Below are positions 44,320 to 53,070 of a stretch of 57,032 bases of DNA, one piece after another; positions within the stretch are counted from its first letter, which is position 1, and each line of letters starts with the position of its first letter. The notes below the pieces were generated by a model that ran no database searches, was not told the origin of the DNA, and worked only from the letters and a program-made list of their open reading frames with translations. Where the stretch lies: contig NZ_JABKDD010000020.1 in the NCBI RefSeq assembly GCF_013623905.1, forward strand, positions 1-57,032, read 5' to 3'. Source of the stretch: Brevibacterium sediminis. Lineage in GTDB: Bacteria > Actinomycetota > Actinomycetes > Actinomycetales > Brevibacteriaceae. Made by a program: the position numbers and the translations under genes.

Positions 44320-46912
44320 ACGCATCGAGGTCGACACCCGTGAAACAGCACTTGAACCTGTGTTGGAGTCCGTTCCTGCTGTCGACTCGGCGAGTGAGAG
44401 CAGCCGAACCGTCCGCGTTCCCGCTGAGAATCCGATTGTCGACGGCATCGCAGCTGCCGCTCGACTGCTGTCCGAGCATTCCGATGACCTGGAGACGGCC
44501 GCGCGGAAGATCAGCTCCGTGCTCAACGGTCTGACGTCTTCGGCAACGGTCTGCCGGATTCTCTTCCACACTGCGGTGGCCGAAGGTTCATCGCTGCGAT
44601 CGCGGTTCGTGGCTGACCTGTTGGCCAGCAACGGCCGTGCCCAGCTGGCACGTCTGCTGGCCGATCAAGCGGTCGCGACAGGGGCGAAGCCCTGGCAGAG
44701 GAGACGGTTGGAGTCCCTCATGCAGGATGCTCCGAACAGCAACTTCGGTGAGGGCGACCGCCGATCATTCGATCTGACCATCGCTGCTGACGGGACGACC
44801 ACGCTCGAGTCAACAGGGTCGGATGTGCAGCCAGCGGCTCAACACGAGCTGCGTGCCGTCACCCGCTCTCTCGATGCGAATGCAGACTGGCTCGCCGAAC
44901 TTGTGTGCGCCCTCGATGACACCCCCGTCGGCATTCAGCACGACGTCGTCTGCATCCGGATTGCGCCGACTGAGTTCGCTCGCCAAGCGCTGACACCGGT
45001 GCTGGAGACCCTCGCGATCCTGCCCGTCGTACCGATCCTCGTCGCCGAGTCTGTCGCGGCAGCACTGTCGACCTCTGACTCGGTGGGTCGGCCTCTCCTC
45101 GATCGGGCTCGCGTCATTCTGCTCACACCGAACCGATCAGGACAGCAGACGATCATCTCGATCCGCGGCTCCGAACTGCTCGACGCCGGACCGAGCTCGG
45201 ACCTCGTCCTACCGACGGATGTCGATATCCAAGCGCTGGGAGCCGCCCTCGGGCTGACGACCATCGTCGAGTCACCTGTGCTGGCCAAACACGTACGCAC
45301 GGTCGTCGACTCTCTTCGGATCGAATCATCCCGACTGCTGCCCCTGTCCTCTGCGACCAGAGCGTTCGCCCGGCAGCTGCGGTTCCGGGGAACGCGACGG
45401 CAGAACGCTCCGGTTCGCAATATTCTGACCGGACACCTTCTGGCCACCGGCTTCTTTGCTGAGGCCATGGCTCTCGCCGATACCGTGCCGCCCTCCGACC
45501 GCGGGAAGGTCTACCGCGCGCGACGCATCCGTGCTCTCTTCGGAACCGGACGCTTCGACGAGGTCGCCGACACTGCCGAGTCCGCGATCGCATCCGCCGC
45601 GGACCGGCCTCTCATCAGCGAGTCCGCAGCCGCCTCGGCGATGCTGCGCGAGCTCGAATCCGTGTCCGAGAACACCTCGGTGCCGTTCGAGCCCGTACCC
45701 GGGAGGATCCTCACCATCCTCCACGCGAGCGCACCGGACCAGAGCGGCGGCTACGCGGTTCGCGCACACAGCGTCCTCAAGACCATCGCTGCCAACAACT
45801 TCGAGGTCATCGCTCTCACCCGTCCGGGCTTTCCCGAGGCCGCGAACTCGTTGGGGCCGGGGGCGACCGCCGAGGTGATCCACGATGGGATCCGTTACCT
45901 GCGCTTGGGCAGCGATTCCGCCCGCTCCGACGGTGAGTTCGCGTACATGCGCGAGGCCATCGAGCATTTCGCTGAGGTGATCCGCCGTGAACGACCGTCG
46001 GCCGTCCATCTGCGTTCGACCTATGTCTCGGCTCTGCCGGGGCTCATCGCGGCCAAACGCTTCGGCCTGCCCGTCGTCTACGAGGTCTCGGGCATGTGGG
46101 AACTCGTTTACGAGGCCGCGAACACCGCCCGGATGGAGGGCCGTCGTGCACGCACCGTGGTGCTGGAGAACGCAGTGTTGGAGCATTGCGACGAAGTCCT
46201 CACCATCACCGAGGCGATGCGCGACATCATCAGCGACAGAGTGCACACTCGACGCCCGATCGGCATCATGCCCAATGCCGTCGATACGGCCGAGTTCGCG
46301 TCTGCGGAGAAGAACCCGCAGGTGCTCTCGAGATTCGGTTGGAGCGCCGACGACCCGGTCATCGGATACATCGGCACGTTCGTCGGCTACGAGGGTCTCG
46401 ACATCCTCGTTCGTGCCATCGCTCTGGTCCGCAGCCGCGGAGTCCAGGTGCGCGCGCTGCTCGTCGGAGACGGCGCAGAGTCGACCCGGATTCGGTCGCT
46501 GGCAGCCGATCTCGGCCTCGACGAATCGACTATCGCCTTCACCGGGCGCGTCCCTCATGACGAGGTCGCCGACCTCTATTCGGTCATCGATGTCTGCGCC
46601 TATCCGCGCCTGCTCACCCCAGCGACCCGTGCAGTCTCGCCGCTCAAACCCTTCGAAGCGATGGCGGCGAAGAAGTCCGTCATCGTCTCCGACGTCCCGG
46701 CTCTCGCGGAGATCGCCGGATACGGCGGGCGCGGTCTCGTTGTGCCCAGCGGTGACGTCGAGGCTCTCGCCGAGGCGATCAGCGCAGTCATCGAGGATCC
46801 TTCCGCGACGCTGTCACGGGTGGAGGCCGCGGCCGCATGGACGGAATCGGAGCGCAGCTGGTCGGCGGTCGGTGCGGTCATGGGATCGGCGCTCGATAGG
46901 CTGACGTCATGA
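44312..46912 (+). CDS. GT4-type glycosyltransferase with long helical N-terminal region
   Basis: An 866-residue protein from ATG 44312 (8-bp overlap with the previous gene); a longer frame to 44021 is a shadow over that gene. Residues 1-460 are mostly helical, with repeats (HLLATGFFAEAMALADTVPP) and an unassigned region around 170-330. From about 466 the GT-B fold begins: ILTILHASAPDQSGGYAVRA, then VVYEVSGMWELVYEAAN, then VIGYIGTFVGYEGLDILVRA, LLVGDGAESTRI, and AVSPLKPFEAMAAKKSVIVS. The GT part is clearly paralogous to the enzyme at 32089 in the opposite operon. It transfers a sugar onto the polymer from the cytosolic side. Confidence 0.83.
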   Translation: MSERIEVDTRETALEPVLESVPAVDSASESSRTVRVPAENPIVDGIAAAARLLSEHSDDLETAARKISSVLNGLTSSATVCRILFHTAVAEGSSLRSRFVADLLASNGRAQLARLLADQAVATGAKPWQRRRLESLMQDAPNSNFGEGDRRSFDLTIAADGTTTLESTGSDVQPAAQHELRAVTRSLDANADWLAELVCALDDTPVGIQHDVVCIRIAPTEFARQALTPVLETLAILPVVPILVAESVAAALSTSDSVGRPLLDRARVILLTPNRSGQQTIISIRGSELLDAGPSSDLVLPTDVDIQALGAALGLTTIVESPVLAKHVRTVVDSLRIESSRLLPLSSATRAFARQLRFRGTRRQNAPVRNILTGHLLATGFFAEAMALADTVPPSDRGKVYRARRIRALFGTGRFDEVADTAESAIASAADRPLISESAAASAMLRELESVSENTSVPFEPVPGRILTILHASAPDQSGGYAVRAHSVLKTIAANNFEVIALTRPGFPEAANSLGPGATAEVIHDGIRYLRLGSDSARSDGEFAYMREAIEHFAEVIRRERPSAVHLRSTYVSALPGLIAAKRFGLPVVYEVSGMWELVYEAANTARMEGRRARTVVLENAVLEHCDEVLTITEAMRDIISDRVHTRRPIGIMPNAVDTAEFASAEKNPQVLSRFGWSADDPVIGYIGTFVGYEGLDILVRAIALVRSRGVQVRALLVGDGAESTRIRSLAADLGLDESTIAFTGRVPHDEVADLYSVIDVCAYPRLLTPATRAVSPLKPFEAMAAKKSVIVSDVPALAEIAGYGGRGLVVPSGDVEALAEAISAVIEDPSATLSRVEAAAAWTESERSWSAVGAVMGSALDRLTS

Positions 46913-48318
46913 CACGGACGATGCTGTTCTACGGGCATGTCGCCTCGAACTGGGGCGACCTCGCCATCAATGCCGGTGCCCTCGAACTGATGCGCCGGGC
47001 CGAGGTCGACATCGAAGGCTCGACGGCTGTCCTCCTCGCTCCTTCGGACCAGTTCCGCAGGCAGGCGGGCTTCACCCTCAAGGGCACGAAGCAGCTGATC
47101 GTTCCCTCTGACGGCCGTGCACGCGGTGGCCGTGACGAGGTCGAACTGCTCATCGACTATGTCGCTCATCCGCACCAGTTCGCCGAAGATGTCGGTATGG
47201 CCGATGTCGACCTCGTCGTCCTCAACGCCGGCGAGCATCTCTTCGAGTCGGCGACCGGAGAGAACCTCATCGACCTCGTGTGGAGGATCCTCCCGGCACT
47301 TGCCGCGCAGTCGCTGAAGAAACCAGTCGTCCTGCTGCCGTCGACCGTCGGCCCGTTCCGCACATCGTTCGGGACCGCGCTCGAGGAGTTCCTCCACCAG
47401 GGCGTCGACGCCGCAGCTTACCGTGATCTCGAGTCCCGGAGACTCGAGTCGCCCGACCTCGGTCAGGAGCTTCCGGTCCTCCTGGATCCCGGCTTCTTCG
47501 TGCCGGGTCTTCGGGCTCAAGAGGATGAGAATCGCGACGAGGATGTCCTCGGCATCGTCCTGCGGCCCGAGGACATGGGAATCCGTCCGGGGCCCCGTCG
47601 TTCGGCATTTGTGCAGAACAAACTCCGAGAATCGCAGTTCCGCAGCTCTCAGGCGTTCCAACTCTTCACCTCGGTGGCCGAAGCCCATCTGGCCGACGGA
47701 GGGCGGGTGAAGGTCATCGTTCAGACCCGAGCCGACCGGGAAATCTCCACGGCGGTCGCCGACCATCTTATCGAGATCGCCGGTTCGGACAGGGTCGAAC
47801 TCATCGATCCGGCCGGATTCCGGTCGTTCGTCGACGAGCTCGGCCGCCTCGGCGCATTGGTGACATCTCGCTTCCATTCGGTCATCCTCGCCTCGTCTCA
47901 GGCGGTGCCGACCGTGGGCGTGTATTCGGAGACGCACGGGCACAAGATGCCCGGGCTGTTCGAGCTGCTCAAATTTCCTGACTGCGCCGTGCGTCTGGAT
48001 GACCGCAGCATTTCGGCAGTGCGCGACGAAGTCGACGCGGCGCTGTCCACGGTCCGCGGCTCCATCGACGAGATTCACAATCGGATCCGGGCGAACAGAA
48101 CCCTAGTCCGTCGCTGGTTCGCCGAGGCGATCGCCTCGCAGGAGACGACGATATTCGACACGTCTGCACTGAGGATCGAGGCGTTGGCGCTGCTCTATCG
48201 GGCAGGGCTCGAACGCGCGCAGAAGGAATCGCTGTCCCAAGTGCTGCAGGCAGTGCACGATCTGCGCGACGCCGACAGCCGCTCAGATGGCAATGCACCC
48301 GGCGCAGAGCTGCGCTGA
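46909..48318 (+). CDS. Polysaccharide pyruvyl transferase family protein
   Basis: A 469-residue protein of the PS_pyruv_trans family. It shows the GT-B-like front MLFYGHVASNWGDLAINAGA (the family's N-x-GD element), DLVVLNAGEHLFES, PVVLLPSTVGPFRT, and the late VTSRFHSVILASSQAVPTVG with the conserved Arg-His pair, followed by YSETHGHKMPGLFELL. These enzymes transfer pyruvate from phosphoenolpyruvate to form ketals on sugars or polyols (CsaB, WcaK, Pvg1 relatives). In the wall-polymer setting it should add negatively charged pyruvate ketals. It is coupled to the GT4 gene by a 4-bp overlap and followed after 23 bp by the third Asp2-like gene. Confidence 0.85.
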   Translation: MTRTMLFYGHVASNWGDLAINAGALELMRRAEVDIEGSTAVLLAPSDQFRRQAGFTLKGTKQLIVPSDGRARGGRDEVELLIDYVAHPHQFAEDVGMADVDLVVLNAGEHLFESATGENLIDLVWRILPALAAQSLKKPVVLLPSTVGPFRTSFGTALEEFLHQGVDAAAYRDLESRRLESPDLGQELPVLLDPGFFVPGLRAQEDENRDEDVLGIVLRPEDMGIRPGPRRSAFVQNKLRESQFRSSQAFQLFTSVAEAHLADGGRVKVIVQTRADREISTAVADHLIEIAGSDRVELIDPAGFRSFVDELGRLGALVTSRFHSVILASSQAVPTVGVYSETHGHKMPGLFELLKFPDCAVRLDDRSISAVRDEVDAALSTVRGSIDEIHNRIRANRTLVRRWFAEAIASQETTIFDTSALRIEALALLYRAGLERAQKESLSQVLQAVHDLRDADSRSDGNAPGAELR

Positions 48319-48341
48319 GAACGACCCGAGGAGTTGAAGAG

Positions 48342-49130
48342 ATGATCGAGCGCACCATCCCCGAGGAGGGACATCACCACGTCGAATCGGTGGCGGCGTT
48401 CACCGGGCCCCAGCCGGGTGCCTCGACGACGTACACGATCATGCTCGATGACGTCCCCATCGATCTGCGTTATGACGATCGCGGGTTCGACACCACCGTC
48501 GTCTTCTTCCATGCCGCGATCACGAAAGCGGTGCGTCGATATCCGGTGTTCTCCGGGGCCACGTTCTCCGAAGACGTCGCTGCGAATCGTCTGTTCATCA
48601 GCGACCCTTCTCTCTACGTCGATTCCCGAATCAAGCTCGGCTGGTACGCCGGCAGCAGTCGGCAGCCGAAGCTGCAGGACGCATTGACTGAGATCATCTC
48701 CAGATTCGACAGTCCGGATCGTCGGCTCGTACTCTTCGGTGCTTCCGGTGGAGGATTCGCCTCTCTCTATTACTCCACGCACTTTTCCGGGTCGATCGCT
48801 GTTCCGGTCAACCCGCAGACGACGATCCGCAACTATGTGCCGGTCATCGTCAACCGGTACCTCAACTATGCGTGGGACGGACTGCCCGTCGGCGAGCTGC
48901 CGGTGTGCACCGATGTCATCGAGCTCTACCGTCGTCCTGTGACCCATTCGGTGCTCTATGTGCAGAACTCCGGCGACAGCGATCACATGGAGCACCACTA
49001 TGCGCCGTTCTTCGATGTGCTGCCGGAAGGTCACAAAGTGGAGTCCCACCTCGTCGATGCCGGTGAAGGCCATGTTCCGCCGAAGCGTGCACTGTTGGGC
49101 AAGATCCTCAAGGACGTCGTCGGCAGCTGA
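48342..49130 (+). CDS. Asp2-like alpha/beta-hydrolase-fold protein (copy 3)
   Basis: A 262-residue protein. ATG 48342 is preceded by GAGGAG and a 9-bp spacer. Alpha/beta-hydrolase features: TTVVFFHAAITKAVRRYP, NRLFISDPSLYVDSRIKLGW, nucleophile elbow FGASGGGFASL with Ser135, VPVNPQTTIRNYVPVIVNRY, and a C-terminal DAGEGHVPP with a likely catalytic His. It matches copy 2 (43459) block for block and copy 1 (17100) more distantly. It is the last gene of the plus-strand operon, and its stop lies 6 bp from the convergent gene's stop. Transfer or removal of acyl groups on the polymer is the working guess. Confidence 0.72.
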   Translation: MIERTIPEEGHHHVESVAAFTGPQPGASTTYTIMLDDVPIDLRYDDRGFDTTVVFFHAAITKAVRRYPVFSGATFSEDVAANRLFISDPSLYVDSRIKLGWYAGSSRQPKLQDALTEIISRFDSPDRRLVLFGASGGGFASLYYSTHFSGSIAVPVNPQTTIRNYVPVIVNRYLNYAWDGLPVGELPVCTDVIELYRRPVTHSVLYVQNSGDSDHMEHHYAPFFDVLPEGHKVESHLVDAGEGHVPPKRALLGKILKDVVGS

Positions 49131-49136
49131 GAACCC

Positions 49137-50312
49137 TCAGGTGATAGTGAGGCGGAACGGAAGCGTATTGGCCGCGGTGTCTCCGGAGAACTGACGCAGT
49201 TCGACCGACCATTTCGACGCTCGGAAGTTCTGGCGAATCGACCAGCTGCCGTCCTCGGCGCATTCTGCCGATCCCATGTGCTTGAAGTCGTTTTTGCCCT
49301 TCAACCAGAGTTCGATGCGGCTTCCGGGTGTGCCGACTCCGATGAGGTCGGTGGCGCCGGCTTTCCGGGCTTTGCCGGGCAGGGGCGAACGCAGGTAGAA
49401 GAACGGTTCGCTCTGTCCGAAGATGTCGGAGTTGATGCGGATGCACTTCTGCTTGAGCTTGCGCGTCCGACGGTGCAGATCGAGCAGAGCGTACTGCTGC
49501 GGCTGGGTGCGACGCCACGTCAGACCCATCGTCTCCGGGGTTGCTTCGTGTTCGACGACGCTGGCTCGGAACGCTTCGAGGTCGATGCCGAACGGGTTGA
49601 GATCCGCTTGGGTGAGCGGGCGCATGGAGTCGCCGATTTGGGCGATCCGCGAGTCGTAGTCCCCTTCGCCCTGCCGATGGTAGAGGTAGAGCCAGTCATC
49701 GGTGTCGGTCTCGACTCGGTGGGCCAGTCCCCCGCGCTGAACCGCGGTAGTCAGCCATTTCCGGTGGGAGGAGAGCATGAGGTCACCGACGTCGGCCGCT
49801 GAGCCGAAGAAGGTCGAGTTCGGGACGTGACTGGGGTAGATCAGCTCGCCTCGGTTGCCGCGCGGTGCGTCGATGCCGACGCCTTTCGCGGTTGTGGCCA
49901 CCTGCGCCCCGGCCACATCCGGTTCGAAGGCCTCGAGGTGGGCGTCGTGCAATCGGGCCGAGATCGCATCATCGTCATCAAGCAGCTGGGCGTGGAGGGG
50001 ACGCTTCGGGTGCGTCTCCGCCTTGAGCGCCGCGCGCACGGCGTCGCCGAGGCGGGAGTGATCCGGGACGAAGTGGAAGCGAACCGTGTCGGTGAGTCCG
50101 TGATCATCGATGACGTCGTGGACATCGCCGAGGATGTCCGGCGGCAGGTCCGAGTCGAGCAGGATGGCCCACACCAGGTCTCGTTCGCCCATCGCGGCCA
50201 CGCTGGCGGCGGTGATGCTGCTGAAAAGTCCGAGGCGGGTTCGCCACCAGACGGGGTCGAAGATGCCCACACCCATGCGGGTCACCAGCACGGTGTGCGT
50301 TTGAACTGCCAC
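49137..50312 (-). CDS. Putative rhamnosyltransferase-like (Rhamno_transf type) protein
   Basis: A 391-residue protein whose first 250 residues resemble the Rhamno_transf (DUF3118) family: VLVTRMGVGIFDPVWWRTRL, LFSSITAASVAAMGERDLVW, then LLDSDLPPDI, VRFHFVPDHS and AQLLDDDDAIS, where the Asp run is a GT-A metal motif. The C-terminal 130 residues, about 265 to the end, contain RGSSRI-like beta segments (VGTPGSRIELWLKGKNDFKH) of unknown function, possibly a sandwich domain. It starts 11 bp after wecB and is co-transcribed with it. The sugar it transfers is uncertain; rhamnose is only the family label, and ManNAcA is possible given wecB/wecC next to it. Confidence 0.68.
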   Translation of the reverse strand: MAVQTHTVLVTRMGVGIFDPVWWRTRLGLFSSITAASVAAMGERDLVWAILLDSDLPPDILGDVHDVIDDHGLTDTVRFHFVPDHSRLGDAVRAALKAETHPKRPLHAQLLDDDDAISARLHDAHLEAFEPDVAGAQVATTAKGVGIDAPRGNRGELIYPSHVPNSTFFGSAADVGDLMLSSHRKWLTTAVQRGGLAHRVETDTDDWLYLYHRQGEGDYDSRIAQIGDSMRPLTQADLNPFGIDLEAFRASVVEHEATPETMGLTWRRTQPQQYALLDLHRRTRKLKQKCIRINSDIFGQSEPFFYLRSPLPGKARKAGATDLIGVGTPGSRIELWLKGKNDFKHMGSAECAEDGSWSIRQNFRASKWSVELRQFSGDTAANTLPFRLTIT

Positions 50313-50323
50313 GATCGTCGCCG

Positions 50324-51487
50324 TCAGTCAGCGAAGGCGACGTCTGGGGCGAATTCCGCTATGCGGTCGCCGACGCCGAGCAGCGATTCGATGGCTGCGA
50401 CCGACCGGGCGGCGGCTCGTCCGTCACCGTAGGGGTTGACGGCTTTGGCCATGGCTTCGTAGGCGAGCGCGTCGTCGAAGAGTCGGGAGACTTCGGTGAC
50501 GATCACAGTGGTGTCGGTGCCGACGAGTTTGACCGAACCGGCGGTGACCGCCTCGGGACGTTCGGTGTTCTCACGCATGACGAGGACGGGCTTGCCGAGG
50601 CTGGGGGCTTCTTCCTGGATACCGCCGGAGTCGGTGAGGACGACGTCCGAGACGGCCATGACCGTGGTGAATTCGCCGTAGGACAGCGGTTCGGTGACGA
50701 GCACGTTGTCGAACTTCTCGACTCTGGGCAGAACGGCTTCGCGCACGAGCGGGTTGCGGTGGGCCGGTAGCAGGATGAACAGTTCTGGTCGGGCAGCGGC
50801 GAGCTGGGCCAGCGCGTCTCCGATGTCCTCCATGGACGAGCCGAGGTTCTCCCGACGGTGGGTCGTCACGAGCAGTTTCGGGCGGTCGGAGGCGACATAG
50901 TCGGCGACGACCGGGTCGGCCGGGGCCACGTTCATGTCGACGGCGAGGTGGAGGGCGTCGATGACGGTGTTTCCGGTGACGACGACGTCGGCCGGATTGA
51001 AGCTCTCGGCGAGCAGATTGTCACGTGACCGTACGGTCGGGGCCAGGTGGAGTGCGGAGATCTGGCTGGTCAGCTTCCGGTTGGCTTCCTCAGGGAAGGG
51101 GCTGAGCAGGTTCCCCGAGCGCAGTCCGGCCTCGAGGTGGATGACCGGGATGCCACGGTTGAAGGCGGCGATGGAGGCACCCATGACCGTGGTCGTATCG
51201 CCTTGGACGAGCACGGCGTCAGGTGCCTCGTCTTCCAATACGGAGTCAAGTTCCCCGATGACACGGGAGGCGATCCCGTTGAGAGTCTGCCCCTGGGACA
51301 TGATGTTGAGGTCCACGTCCGGGACGATTCCGAACAGATCGTTGACCTGGTCGAGCATCTCACGATGCTGGGCGGTGACGACGGTGCGGGAGCGCAGGGT
51401 CGCACTCGATTCGATCGCCCGGATGAGAGGGGCCACCTTGATGGCTTCCGGCCTGGTGCCGAAGACGGTGAGGACAGTGGGGGTCAC
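50324..51487 (-). CDS. wecB: UDP-N-acetylglucosamine 2-epimerase (non-hydrolysing)
   Basis: A 387-residue protein from GTG 51487, with AGGAG 8 bp upstream; a longer frame to 51550 has no support. It converts UDP-GlcNAc to UDP-ManNAc in the cytosol. Family motifs are all present: VFGTRPEAIKVAPLIRAIE, VTAQHREMLDQV, VQGDTTTVMGAS, HLEAGLRSG, TGNTVIDAL, TTHRREN, LTDSGGIQEEAPSLGKPVLV. The length is normal. It is divergent from wecC, which uses its product. A 14-bp palindrome lies 87 bp upstream of the start in the shared 300-bp control region. Confidence 0.95.
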   Translation of the reverse strand: MTPTVLTVFGTRPEAIKVAPLIRAIESSATLRSRTVVTAQHREMLDQVNDLFGIVPDVDLNIMSQGQTLNGIASRVIGELDSVLEDEAPDAVLVQGDTTTVMGASIAAFNRGIPVIHLEAGLRSGNLLSPFPEEANRKLTSQISALHLAPTVRSRDNLLAESFNPADVVVTGNTVIDALHLAVDMNVAPADPVVADYVASDRPKLLVTTHRRENLGSSMEDIGDALAQLAAARPELFILLPAHRNPLVREAVLPRVEKFDNVLVTEPLSYGEFTTVMAVSDVVLTDSGGIQEEAPSLGKPVLVMRENTERPEAVTAGSVKLVGTDTTVIVTEVSRLFDDALAYEAMAKAVNPYGDGRAAARSVAAIESLLGVGDRIAEFAPDVAFAD

Positions 51488-51573
51488 GCACGAACTCCTG
51501 GTCGGGAGAACCACGGGGGCCGCCTCGGCGAGGCAGGGTTCTCGCTTCAATGCCGATGTGGGTAATGGTATGC

Positions 51574-51587
51574 AGTTCTGCAGAACT
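51574..51587. promoter_or_regulatory. Palindrome in the wecB-wecC divergent region
   Basis: AGTTCTGCAGAACT is a perfect 14-bp palindrome. It is flanked by GGTATG (51567-51572) and its complement CATACC (51592-51597), giving a larger imperfect dyad. It is nearer wecB than wecC and may be an operator. Confidence 0.4.
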
Positions 51588-51724
51588 TGGACATACCGAC
51601 TCCATTCATCTCATCATGACGAACCCACCTTCGCTGACCGAATCAGAAGACCTTCACAGCGCATTCACTCAAAGTTGATGATGAAGTCACGTCAGCGGTC
51701 ATTTCATGAGTCATTGTGGTCAGG

Positions 51725-51751
51725 TTGCCTCGAGAAGCTCTCGGGTAACAT
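51725..51751 (+). promoter_or_regulatory. Weak candidate promoter of wecC
   Basis: TTGCCT (51725-51730) and TAACAT (51746-51751) are 15 bp apart, shorter than ideal. A CGAGA-N3-TCTCG inverted repeat (51731-51743) fills the spacer. The wecC start is 38 bp downstream. Elsewhere in 51488-51788 I see nothing else beyond the palindrome described separately. Confidence 0.25.
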
Positions 51752-51788
51752 CAGTAGTCGTTCATCTCGAGTTTGGAGCATCGCACAC

Positions 51789-53048
51789 ATGCCGCCCACC
51801 GCCACCTCTCAACGCCCTTCCGTCGCCGTCATCGGCCTCGGTTATATCGGTCTTCCGACCGCAGCTGTTCTGGCCAGTTCGGGCGCAGAGGTCGTCGGTG
51901 TCGACATCAACGCCGATGCTGTAGCCACGATCAACGCCGGCAAAGTTCCTTTTGTGGAGCCGGATATGGCGACAACGGTGGCCGGTGTCGTCTCTCAGGG
52001 TTACCTGCGAGCCACGACCGAGACTCCGCACGCGGACAATTACATCGTCGCCGTGCCGACGCCGTTCAAGGACGGGCACGAACCGGACCTGTCTTACATC
52101 GAGACTGCGGGTAAGCAGATTGCACCCCTGCTCGAGGGCAATGAGCTCATCATTCTCGAATCGACTTCGCCTCCCGGAGCAACGGAGTTCCTGGCCGAGA
52201 CGATCATCAAGGAACGCCCGGATCTCACGCTCAAACCCGGCAGTGCACAGACTGTCTATTTCGCGCACTGCCCTGAGCGGGTGCTGCCCGGCCGGATCAT
52301 GATCGAGCTGCGGACGAATGATCGCATCGTCGGCACCCTCAACGGCAATGCCGGTGAACGTGCCCGCGATCTCTATGAGCTGTTCTGCGAGGGCGAGTTC
52401 CTCATGACCGATGCTCGTACCGCGGAGATGGCTAAGCTGACCGAGAACGCTTACCGCGACGTCAACATCGCCTTCGCCAACGAGCTGTCGGTGATCTCCG
52501 ACGGACTCGACATCAACGTCTGGGAGCTCATCAAGCTCGCGAACCACCACCCTCGCGTCAACATCCTGCAGCCCGGCCCCGGTGTCGGCGGCCACTGCAT
52601 CGCTGTCGACCCGTGGTTCATTGTCTCCACCGCTCCCGAGCAGTCGTCACTGATCCGCACCGCGCGTGAAGTCAACGACTCGAAGCCCGGGTATGTGCTC
52701 GACAAGCTCCTCCCCCAGGCTCGTCGCATCCAAGATGTGCAGATCGCGGCACTTGGTCTGGCGTTCAAGCCGAACATCGACGACCTGCGCGAGAGCCCGG
52801 CCCGGCAGATCGTCGGCCAGCTCGCCGATGCGCTCCCCGACGCGAACATCATGGCGGTCGAGCCGAATATCGACAACCTGCCTTCGGAACTTGAGGAACG
52901 CGAGAACGTCACGCTCACTGAGGTGAACGAAGCCATTCGCGCTGCCGATATCGTGCTGCTGCTCGTCGACCACAATGAGTTCACCCGCATCGACCGGACC
53001 CTGCTCACGCAGAAGATCGTCCACGATACGCGTGGGGTGTGGGACTGA
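51789..53048 (+). CDS. wecC: UDP-N-acetyl-D-mannosamine dehydrogenase
   Basis: A 419-residue protein from ATG 51789 with GGAG about 10 bp upstream; the frame is open far upstream, but that part overlaps wecB on the other strand. It oxidises UDP-ManNAc to UDP-ManNAcA with NAD+. It shows the NAD fold GLGYIGLP (16-23), ILESTSPPGATEF, the central helix MAKLTENAYRDVNIAFANEL, the catalytic Cys270 in GPGVGGHCIAVDPWF, and the C-terminal domain LGLAFKPNIDDLRESPA. All family-defining residues I can check are present. With wecB it supplies the acidic aminosugar for the polymer encoded by this locus. Confidence 0.95.
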   Translation: MPPTATSQRPSVAVIGLGYIGLPTAAVLASSGAEVVGVDINADAVATINAGKVPFVEPDMATTVAGVVSQGYLRATTETPHADNYIVAVPTPFKDGHEPDLSYIETAGKQIAPLLEGNELIILESTSPPGATEFLAETIIKERPDLTLKPGSAQTVYFAHCPERVLPGRIMIELRTNDRIVGTLNGNAGERARDLYELFCEGEFLMTDARTAEMAKLTENAYRDVNIAFANELSVISDGLDINVWELIKLANHHPRVNILQPGPGVGGHCIAVDPWFIVSTAPEQSSLIRTAREVNDSKPGYVLDKLLPQARRIQDVQIAALGLAFKPNIDDLRESPARQIVGQLADALPDANIMAVEPNIDNLPSELEERENVTLTEVNEAIRAADIVLLLVDHNEFTRIDRTLLTQKIVHDTRGVWD

Positions 53049-53070
53049 GCCTAAACCCACCTACGCGCCG

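Noticed and set aside
46600..48078. 492-codon minus-strand open frame opposite the pyruvyl transferase
   Set aside because: Antisense shadow; no recognisable fold and it spans two well-defined plus-strand genes.
17100..49130. Accessory Sec system, suggested by Asp2-like proteins
   Set aside because: No SecA2, SecY2, GtfA/GtfB or serine-rich repeat protein is in the window; the hydrolase-fold proteins sit among wall-polymer genes.
50934..51788. Upstream extension of wecC by 285 codons
   Set aside because: It overlaps wecB on the other strand and is Ser/Arg/Thr-rich non-protein-like; the dehydrogenase fold starts right after ATG 51789.
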